Shown: positions 1-9,700 of the stretch, one piece after another
Position numbering within the stretch: position 1 is the stretch's first letter
Layout of the letters: each line of letters begins with the position of its first letter
Assembly (NCBI RefSeq): GCF_003319125.1
Contig: NZ_QOHG01000007.1
Location: 62,001 to 126,000, forward strand
Origin: Blastococcus sp. TF02A-26
GTDB lineage: Bacteria; Actinomycetota; Actinomycetes; Mycobacteriales; Geodermatophilaceae
Length of the DNA: 64,000 bases
Direction of reading: 5' to 3'
Position numbers and translations under genes: made by a program
Notes under the pieces: model-generated
Seen by the model: only the letters and a program-made list of their open reading frames with translations
The model's database searches: none
What the model was told of the DNA's origin: nothing

Positions 1-1
1 C

Positions 2-151
2 TCGGAACTGGCCGCGCTGGCCCGGCAGGCGGGCGTCCCCGCGCCGGAGGACGCCGACGGCGACGCCCTGCTCCGCCGGCTGGCGGGCGCGCTCCCCCGG
101 TTGTGCGGCTCGTCGGTGGTCGCCCTGCACCCCGCGGGCGAGGTCCGATGA
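2..151 (+). CDS. 3' end of an unidentified gene
   Basis: The frame is open from the left window edge to a TGA at 149-151, giving about 49 residues of C-terminus rich in Ala, Leu and Arg and ending HPAGEVR. It overlaps the next gene by four bases (ATGA), so the two are translationally coupled and probably belong to one operon. Too little is present to recognise a family. Its position beside the T7SS island is the only hint of role. Confidence 0.6.
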   Translation, partial: SELAALARQAGVPAPEDADGDALLRRLAGALPRLCGSSVVALHPAGEVR

Positions 152-762
152 GCTGGCCGGGCCTCGTGCTCCCCGTCGGCCACCGACTGGGCCCGCTGCA
201 CGGCCTCGACGGCTCCGGTCCCGTGCCGGGCGTGGTCCGCCGGGGGGACGCCGCCGAGCTGCTGGACCCGGCGGAGGCCGCCGTCTGGGACCTCGCCCGG
301 CCCCGGCCCGACGACCCGCTCCCCGGTGACGCCGCCCTCCTCGAGCAGCGGGTGGCCCGCGCCCGGCTGGAGCCCGAGCACGTCGACCGGCTGCTCGCCC
401 GGGACCTCCTCGTCCGGGTCCGGCCGGAGGACCCCGCGGTGGTCCCGGTGTCCGCGCGGGTGCGTGCCCGGGCGCTCGGCTCGTGCGCCGGCAGCCGGGC
501 GGACGCGCTCGTGTTCGGGGTCCCGGGCGGCGCCGGCCTGACGGTGTCCGCGGCGGACGCCGAGGTCTGGCTCGCCGCGGTGTACGCCGCCGACCTGTGG
601 TCCGCGGCCGCCGTGCTCCGCGCGTTCCAGGACCCCGACCGGACGACGGTGGCGACCGCCGCCGAGCGGGCGGGACCGCTGGCCCGGCTGTGGAGCGTCG
701 TCCCGCGGTTCCTCGCCGCCGGGTGCGGGCACCTCGACGTCGGCGAGCCGGCCGCGCGGTAG
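148..762 (+). CDS. Uncharacterised 204-aa protein
   Basis: I choose the ATG at 148 because it overlaps the upstream stop as ATGA; a GTG at 103 in the same frame would lie inside the upstream gene. The product is soluble, Ala/Leu/Arg-rich and mainly helical by composition, with a LLDPAEAAVWDLAR stretch near residue 36 that could begin a helix-turn-helix-like unit. It shows no signal peptide or membrane segment. Its stop is one base from the end of the convergent polytoxin frame. I do not recognise the family; association with the T7SS island is inferred from position only. Confidence 0.7.
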   Translation: MSWPGLVLPVGHRLGPLHGLDGSGPVPGVVRRGDAAELLDPAEAAVWDLARPRPDDPLPGDAALLEQRVARARLEPEHVDRLLARDLLVRVRPEDPAVVPVSARVRARALGSCAGSRADALVFGVPGGAGLTVSAADAEVWLAAVYAADLWSAAAVLRAFQDPDRTTVATAAERAGPLARLWSVVPRFLAAGCGHLDVGEPAAR

Positions 763-763
763 G

Positions 764-3700
764 TCAGCCGGCCGGGGTCCTCGGCCGGTTCAGCGCGGAC
801 AGCAGCTCGGCGGCCGGTCGCAGCCGCCAGGCGGTCGCCGCGATGGCGACGTCACCGGCCGGCAGCGGCCGCACCGACCGCCCCGGGACCGGGACGGCGG
901 TCCCACCGCCGACCTCGACCGGCAGGACGGCCAGCTCGAAGGGGAGCCGACCCGACCGGGACGGGTCGGGGTCGCCCTGGCGCTGCCCGAGCACCACCGC
1001 GTGCGGCAACCGGTCGGCCGGCGGGGTCAGCGCGGCGAGGGCGGCGTCGACGGCCTGCTGCAGCGCCACCGGCACGCCCCACCAGAAGGGCCGGCCGGGC
1101 AGCTCGGCGAGCACCAGGGCAGGCGGGGAACCGACGGCCTCCACCCAGCTGACCACCAGCGGGACGACCGCACCGCCCGGCGACACCACGGTCACCAGCG
1201 TCGTCCGGGTGTGGCCGGTGCCGTCGGACCACGGCTCGTCCAGCACCGGCGGGGACGGCGCTGCTGCCGGTGCCGGTCGTGCCTGTGGCGTCGACGCGCG
1301 CGGCGCCGCCGCGGGCCCCGGGGCGGGCGACGGCGCCGACGGTCCCCGCTCGGCCTGCTCCGGCTCCGACGGCCGGGGCTCCGACGGCTGGCGCTCCGAC
1401 GGCGCCGACTGCTCCTGCTGCGCCGGCTGGGGCTTCGACGGCTCCGGCTTCGACTGCTGGGGCGGCGGCCGGAACCCCGGCACCGGGCGCACCGGGCGCA
1501 GCCCCACCGCCTCCTCGTCGTCCCGCCACCAGCCCGTGGCGTTGGCGACCGCGGTGACGTACGCCCAGTCGATGCCGGTCCGCCCGGCGCGGGCCGGGGA
1601 CCCGACCGTGGCGGCGGCGTCGACCACCCGCTGCAGCTCCGGCCCGGTCGGGAGGCCGCCGTCGGCCGGAGCCGGCGGCGTGCGCTCGAGCTCGTCGAGC
1701 ACCACGGCGAGGGTGCCGGCCGCGTCGGCCGGGCGTGTGGCCGGCAGCCCGGCGGCGAGCCGGTCCAGGGCGGCGCGGTGCACCGGTCCGCCGGCCGGCG
1801 CCCGCCGGGCGACGAGACGGACGACGCCCTCGACCTGGCCCGCGAGCCAGGCGACCGCGCGTGCCCAGGTGAACAGCGCGGTGCCGGGGTCGGACGCGGC
1901 GCCGCTGCCGAGTTCGGCGGCGATCCGGCCGGCACCCAGCTCGGCACGGCGCTCGGCCAGCTGTCGCCGCAGCTCGCCGAGCCGGACGCGGTCGGCGTCG
2001 AGCAGGGCGTCGCGCGCGGCCCGCGCGAGCACGTGCTCGTGCACCGTCAGGGCCGCGGACCGCTGCTGCTCGGCGCGGGCCTTCGACCGGCTGAGCAGGG
2101 TCTCGGTGCTGTCGGTGAGGGCGGTCGCGCCGACGGCGACGACGGTGGCCGCGACCACCGTGGCACTGGTCGCGGCCGGGGTGCCGGCGACGAGGGCGGT
2201 CCAGGTCGCCGGCGACCAGATCGGCCCGAAGTGCGCCGCGTGCAGGACCTGCCAGGCGGCCAGGGCGGCGGTCGCGGTGACCACGGGCCCGGCCACCGCC
2301 GTCGCGGTCGACTCCAGCCAGGGCGCGGTGACCGGCGGCTTCACGGGGACGGGCGCGGGCGGGGGGTCCGCCGGCCGGCGGGCGAGGCGGGCGGCGGCGT
2401 CCGGGCCGAGCGTGGTGCGCGCCCGGGCCAGCGCCCGCTCCCGCCGGTCGCCCGGGGGCGGGGTGGACTCCGCGCGCGCGTCGGCCGCCTCGACCAGGGT
2501 GGCGGTCTCGGCGCGCAGGTCGGCGAGCTCGGTGTCCAGCAACGCCCGGGCGGGGCCGGGCAGGTCCGCGCTGCGGGACCGGTTCTTCGCGGTCTCCACG
2601 GCGACCGCGGCCCGGTGGGTGCGGACCGCCGAGGCCGCGGCCGCCGCGGCCGGCGCGAGCCCGATGGTGATCAGGGCCAGCGGCCCGAGCCCGACCGCCG
2701 CCGACGCGGCGATCGTCGCGCTGAGCGCGCCGGGCAGCGCGGTGCCGACGGCGGCGGCGCCCAGGTGGGCGGCGAGCCCGGGGACGGCGGAGGGGACCTC
2801 GTCGAGGCGCTGCAGGACGTCCAGCAGCGCGGGGGCCAGGAGCACCCGGCGCCGCGGCCAGCCGGAGCGGTCCGGATCGCCGCCGGTGTCCACCGCCGCG
2901 TCGCTCGTCATCCCGGCCTCGGCGGCGGAGGCCCGCAGCCGCTCGGTCAGCGCGGTCACCGTGGCGCGGGAGGCACCGGGCGGCAGCTCGGCGAGAGCGC
3001 GGGCGTCGGCCTCCACCCGCTGGAGCCGCTGCCGGTCGGCGGGGGTCAGGTCGGCCTCGGTGATCACCCCCGAGGTCCGGCCGGGCACCAGCCGGTCCCC
3101 CTGGGCCGGCGGAGGAACGGGCCCGACGGGCCGCCCGTCGACGGCGTCCAACCGGGACCGCGCCCGGTCCCGCTGCGCCACGGCGTCGGCGATCTCCCGG
3201 TCCGCGGTGGCCCGGGCCAGCGTCGCCGTCCGGGCGTCGAGCAGCGTCGTCCGGGCCACGTCCAGCCGCGCCGCCTGGGCGGCCAGGGCCCGCTGGGCGA
3301 CCGAGGCGAACGCGGCGGCGCCGAGCGACACCCCCAGACCCGCCGCCAGCGTCGTCGAGACCGGCAGCGCGGTGACGGCGAGGACGCCGAGACCGACCAG
3401 GCCGAAGGCCGGTGCCGCGGCCGCCTTCGCCAGCCACGCGCCCAGCCGGGGCAGCCGCGCGTCCGCGTCGAGACCGGGGGCGCCCGTCGGTCCGGCGGCC
3501 AGCTGGGCGGCGACCGGGCCGGACGCGGCTGCGGGTGCCCCGGGGACCCGGCCGCCGGTCCACCGGCCGGCGAGGCGCCGGGGGCCGCGGGGTCGCGCCG
3601 GGGCGGTGGATCGCCGGGTCTCCAGCTGCGCCAGCTCCGCCGCGGCCGTCGTCAGGTCGCCGTCCAGCCGGGCCCGCGCCGCGGCCAGGACCGAGCGGAC

Positions 3701-6700
3701 CGCCGGGGTCAGCCCCTGGCGGGCGAGGTCGTGGGCCTGCAGGCGGGCGGTCTGCCGGGCCAGTGCCCGGTCGGCGAAGCCGGCGCCCACCGATCCGGCG
3801 AGCCCGGCCGCCGCGCTGGTGACGGCGGTCAGCGCCCGGCCGGCGTCCCCGGACAGCAGACCGATGGCGAGCGCGGGCACCTGCGCCAGCACGGCGGGGG
3901 CACCGCCACCGAAGACGACGCGGACCGCGGTGGCCCAGCGCCCGGCGACGGCGTCGGGCACCCCGGACCAGCCCAGCGCCTGGTTGAGGGTCAGGACGTC
4001 GGCGCGGGTGTCCGGCGGCAGCGCCGCCAGCCGCTCCGCGAAGCCGGGTGAGGCGCCGGAGACCTGACCGGTGGCCGGATCCGCCACGCCCTGGACCAGC
4101 TGCAGCGACCGCAGCAGCGCCGCCGCTCGGCCGCCGGCCCGCACGCGGGTGAGCGGCGACAGCGCCGTCATGCGCTGCCGCAGCTCGGCCAGCTCGGCGC
4201 GGGAGTCCGCCTCCCGGCCGGTCAGTCGGTCGGGAGCTGCCGGTCCCGGGTGTCCTCCGCTTCCATCCGGTCGATCAGCTCCTGCTCGCCGGGCAGCGTC
4301 GTCCCCAGTTCCGCGGCCAGTTCCTCGGCCCGCGTCCGGTCCACCTCGGTGATCGCGTCCGTCCCGGCGTCCAGGTCCTGGATCAGTGCCCGCTGCACCA
4401 CTCCCGGATCGAACACCCACCTGCCCTCGGCCGGGTTCAGCAGCATCGCGCGTGACCAGGGTCCCGGGTGGACCACGTGGATGCTCCGCAGCGTCCGGCT
4501 CCGCGCTCCCCGGACCTCCCGGTAGACCACTCGTGCTCTCGTCCGCACCTTCGTCCTCTCCCCGGATCACCCTGGCGAGCTCGGTCGCCGTCCCGGCGGT
4601 CACGCCCTCCGACTCGAGGTGCGCCTCGATCGACGTGCCGAGCGCGGCGACCGCGGCGACGTACCGCGCGACCATGTCCGGCTGACGGCGGACCGTCCGC
4701 GCGGCGCCCGTGTCGACCGCGGCGCCGAACGCATCCTCCACCCCTGCCGGGATCGCGGTGTCCAGCCCCGCCGCCCGGTTGGCGTCGAGGATCCGGCCCA
4801 GGGCCGGCGGCAGCGCCAGCGGACCGGCCACCTCGTGTCCGAGGCGGAACACCTCGTAGTCGCCGTGGGTCGCGGCGCCGACCCGGTAGGACTCCTCGGT
4901 CGGGAACTGCACCTCGAAGGCGGGGCCGTCGGCCGGCTGCACCGTCACGTTCAGGCCGAGGAACCGGTTCCCCTCCCGCCAGAGGTTCTTCACCGACGGG
5001 GACCCGAGGTCCTGGAGCCGGCCGACCACCTCGGTGACCGCCGAGGTGTAGTCCTCCGCGGAGGTCACGACGGTGAAGCGGAGTCGGTCGCCGATCTCCT
5101 CCAGCGCCTCGGCCAGCGGGACCCCGGCGTGCACGTCGGCCTCGACCTTCCTGGCCAACGAGGCCGCCGTCTTGACGCGGTGTCCCAGCCCCTCCAGTCG
5201 CATGCCGACGCCGGTGGCGGTGGCGGCGGCCGAGACCAGGGCGCCCAGCCGGGCGGTCACCTCGTCGGCGACGGCCTCGACCTGCCGCACCGACGCGTCC
5301 AGCTCCGCACGCTGCTCGGCCGTCAGGGCCGCGAGGGCCTGCTGCTCCAGCTGCCGGGCCAGCGCGACGGCCGCGTCCGTCGACGGTCGGGTCAGGGAGC
5401 CCCTGTCTGCCGGCCCACCAGCTCGTCGTAGTGCTGCTCCATCGACTGCGTCCGGGCCGAGGGCACCATCTGGACGACGCTCCCGAGGACCAGGAACAGC
5501 GGCGCCCCCCGCTTCGGCTGCGCCGGGGCGACCAGCGTCGCGTCCCGGTACGGCCGGGTCACCCACGCCTCCCGGAACTGCTGCGGCGTCTCGCTCGACC
5601 GCAGCCACTCGCGGACCGCTGTCAGCGCGGCCTCCTCCGGTCCCTGCGGCTCGGACAACGTCCACTCCCTCCCAGCGCCCACCCGGACGCCGTGCCACTG
5701 CCTCGAGCACCCGGATCGGGTCCCCGTAACCGGGCGGCCACGGACTCGCCTCGCCGGTCTGTGCGTCCACCCACCACGTGCCCGCCTCGGTCCGGACGGC
5801 GTCGAACCAGTGCCCGCCGCCGTCGGACCAGTCGACGCCGACGATGGCGACCGTGCCCGGCGGCAGGTCGGCGAGCGACCGCTCGAGTGCGTCCCAGGCC
5901 CGGCGGGTGAACTCCGCGGGGTCGCTGCCGTCGTCGTCGGAGAGCGTGCTCGCCGGCTCGGCGCCGGCCCACTGCCACATCTCCGCGGTCTCGCCGAGGC
6001 GCGTGTCGCCCCACGCCGGCGACACGTCGAGCCCCTGGTAGGCGTCGGCGAAGCGCCGCGAGCAGTCCCCGCAGTTGTAGCGCCACGGCCCGGCCGCCGG
6101 GTCCTGCGCCGGGATGGCCGTCCAGTTCGGGTTGATGCCGCCCAGCCACTGCCGGACGTCGTTCGCGCGCTCGTGCGCCTCCCGCAGGCGGGCCGCGACC
6201 TCGTCCCCCGGGTCGAGGTACCGGCCCGGTTCCACGACCGGCCGCGGGACGCCGGTGGGGTCGGCGGGACCGGGTTCGCGCGAGCCGTCCTGCGGAGCGG
6301 GGTCGCTCAGGCCTCCGGTGGGCTGACCAGCGTCGAGCCGGGCGTCAGCGCGTCCTCCGGGTGCAGCAGGAGCCCCATCCGGAGTTCCTCCTCCGTGCTC
6401 CGCGTGTGCCGATCGAAGGAGGGTGCCCGGATCGGCGCTCCGGTCGCCTCGAGGAGCAGGGTCACCCCGTCCGGGGTCGTCCCGTCGAGGAGCACGCCCA
6501 GGACCCTCGGCCCGCCCGTCATCGCCGGGAACGTCTCCCGGACCGAGTAGCGCACTGCCATCGTCCCCCTGCTGATGGGCCTGCCAGGCGCCGGCGTCAG
6601 GCCCCGATCCGTCGTCCGGGCTCAGGCCGTCGTGCGGACCTGCTCCATGTCGGTCACCTCCGACTCGGGGACCGTCACCTCCCACGCGAACTTGTCCACC

Positions 6701-9700
6701 CGTGTCAGCCCCAGGGCGTCGGCCCGCGCCGGGTCCGTCCCGGTCCAGCTCAGCCGCAGGTGACCCGGCGGGCTGCTGCGGGACAGCACCCAGAACACCT
6801 CGCCCCGCCACCGGCACCGCGAGCTCAGCTGCACCAGGCGCGCCTCGCTGGTCGGCACCAGGCGGCGCCATCCCCGGCCGCCCCGACCCGGCGTGAACTG
6901 CGGGTCCTCCTGGCTCTCCGAGAACACCAGCAGGGTCGCCGGGTCCCCGCTGTTCGAGCCCCGATAGGTCCGTCCCTGCCACTCCACGTACAGGCCGTCC
7001 GGGTGCTGCGGTTCCACCGTCGTGATCCTCCTGCGGGTCGGGATGCGGGTCCTGGTCCGGCGCGACGCCGATCCAGGTCCGTTCGAAGCCGTCGTAGACC
7101 CCGAGCAGGGTCTCGGTGCCGTCGGCGGCCACGGACCACAGCTCGGCGCCGTCGGGCAGCTCGACCGGCGCGGCAGGAACCGCCTCGGGCACCCGGTGCC
7201 GCGCGCTCATGGTGAAGCCGTTCCCGGTGAACGGCGCCGGCTGCTCGTGCTCCCCGCCCATGACCGGGGCGTAGGGCGCCGCGACCCGGGCGGTGGGCGG
7301 GAGCGGGAAGCGCAGGGTCGCGACCGACTCGACGCTGCCCAGGAAGGGACCGGGCTCGTAGTCCAGCCGCAGGCCCTCGATCACGTCGGGCACCGTCCGC
7401 AGGTCCGCGACGTCCCCCAGCCGCGCGACGAAACCCGCGGCGTGGGTGTGCCGGAAGGTGACGGTGCCCTGCGCGTCGGTGAACGTGGCACCGGACAGGT
7501 AGCTGTCGGCGTGGGCACGCGGCATGACCCGCTGGACCAGCGTGTCGGGAGGGAACCGCACGCTCTCGCGGATGCTCCGCAGCTGCTCCCGCTGCAGTTC
7601 GGTCAGATCCTCGGCGCGCTGCACCCGGAGCCGGTCGAACTCCGCGGCGGTCATGCCGTCGGGCAGGTGGTCGGCGACCGAGTCGGAGAACGAGGGCGGC
7701 AGCTGCACCGTGTCCAGCCCCGTGCTCGGGGTGTGCAGCGTGCCGTCCACCAGCCGGACCGGGACGTCGCCCGAGCGACCGGTCGGGCCGGAGCCGGGGC
7801 CGGAGCCCGGGTCGGGGCCGGTCTCGTCGGCCCCGGCGGCGGCCGCATCAGCACCTCCGGCGTCGCGGCCGAGGTTCAGCCCTGGTGCCCGCCCCGGTCC
7901 GGCCAGCTCCCCGTCCGCGACACCGTCGCGCGCGACTTCCCGACCACCACCGGAGCCAGGTGGTCGAACGGACCGGTCACCGACGTCAGCTCCCCCGTCG
8001 ACTTGTCGACCGTCAGCCGCGCCGGCTGCTCCTCGGGGCTCGGGCCGAAGGTGTAGCTCACCGCCGTCGCGGTCTCCTCCGCCTTCGTCCAGAACACGAG
8101 AACCGCCACGCTCTGCTCCTGTTCCGCCGGGCCCGCGGGCCGGCTCCGGGTAGACCAGCGACTCCCAGTCGTGATCGACGTTGGCACGCGCGTGAGCCGC
8201 GCGGTAGGTCAGGTCGGCATCGGCGCGCATGAGGGACGCCTCGAGCAGCTCGTGCTCGAGGAGCGTGACGTCGCTGGGTGCCGGCGCACCCGACTGCATC
8301 CGGAGCCATGCCTCGGCGATCTTCGGGTCGGCGTCGAACCGACGCCGTGTCGGAGCGCCGGTGTCCGGGTCGATCAAGGTGTGCTCGTCGCGCATGACGT
8401 GCTGTTTGACCACCGCGACGTCCGCCGCGTCGAAGCGCCGGACGCCGTCGGCCCGCAGGGTGCCCGCCAGGTTCGCCGCGATGCGGTCGATGTCGGAGTC
8501 GTCGGCACGGAACCGGTCGTAGGCCTGCTCGGCCCGCTCCCAGACGGCCGGGTCGTCCACGGACCAGCGGCCGGCTCCCGACTCGCGGGTCCGCTCTCCC
8601 CGCGGGTCGCCGCCGACCTCGGCTCCGCTCCGAGGAGCTGCTCCCAGCTCGCCAGGACCCCTCGTCGCAGCCGGGTCCCCCGGGGGCCGGCCGGCCTCGC
8701 CTAGTGCTCGATCACCCCGCGCTCGGGCCACGTCCCCGTCGCCCGCTGCCGTTTGACCAGCCCGCGTACCACCGGCGGCATCAGCGGTTCGTCCGCCCCG
8801 ACCGTCGGTGTCTCCGTCGGCCGACGCGGGTCGATCACCAGCGTCGTCTCCAGCTGGTCCTCGGTCGGGCCGTACCGGTACTCCACCGACTCCGGCGTCT
8901 CGGCCACCTTGCGGTACACCACGTGGATCGCCACCGGCGACCTCCCATCCCTCGATCGTCTCGCCCGTGCGCTCCCGGGTCTGGGCCTCCCAGTCGGCCC
9001 GCCGGTTCGCGTAGGCATGGGCCTGCCGGTAGGTGGCATCCGGCTGCGCGGCCAGGTACTGCGCCTCGGCCACCTCGTGCTCGAGCAGCAGGACGTCGGC
9101 GGGCGTCGGCCGGCCGCGCAGCACCCGCAGGAACGCCTCGGCCATGTCCGCGTCGGGGTCGAACCGGGCCACGCGGGTGGGCAGGTTCGTCTCCGGGTCG
9201 TTGAGCAGGTGCTCGTCGACGACGACGTGCCGGAGCACCTGCTCGAGCTCGGCCCGCGAGAAGCCGGTGCTGCCGTCGAGCCGGGCGGTGTCCCGGAGCG
9301 CCTGCTCCATCGTCGGGACGACGGAGGGGTCGGCGACCAGGGCCGCGTACACCCGCCCCGCCCACTCCTCCTGGACGTCGGGGTCCAGCACGTTCCTCGG
9401 TCGCACCTGGCCACCGGACTCGCTGACCGGTCCGGTCCCCGCAGGGTCGCCGGAGGGAGCTCCGTCGTCCGGGATGACCGGAGCGCTGCGCTGGCCGGCC
9501 ACCCGCGCGCGCAGGGCGGCCTCGACCTCCGCCCGGGAGAACGTGCGGGTCCCGTCGCGGGCACTCTGCTCGGCCAGCCGGTCGACGAGGGCGTCCACCG
9601 ACACCGCCGCGGCGATCTGGGCCTGCGCCGCGGCCGGGGTCGGCGGCGCCGGGGCGGGGCTGCCGTCGGCGGGGCTGCCGTCGGCGAGGGTGGACGGCGT

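Noticed and set aside
1340..1450. Short repeats in the linker near the toxin C-terminus taken for a CRISPR-like array
   Set aside because: Units are degenerate 9-15-base codon repeats encoding Ser/Glu/Pro; there are no conserved repeats with unique spacers.
483..4067. A 1194-codon plus-strand open frame opposite the polytoxin
   Set aside because: Composition is Arg/Ser/Ala-rich with no domain pattern; it is the antisense shadow of the membrane module caused by high GC at third positions.
4545..9395. Toxin modules 2-5 as independent genes with their own starts
   Set aside because: No ATG, GTG or TTG with a ribosome binding site was found at the beginning of these domains; they are listed as domains of one frame, with the orphan-cassette alternative stated.
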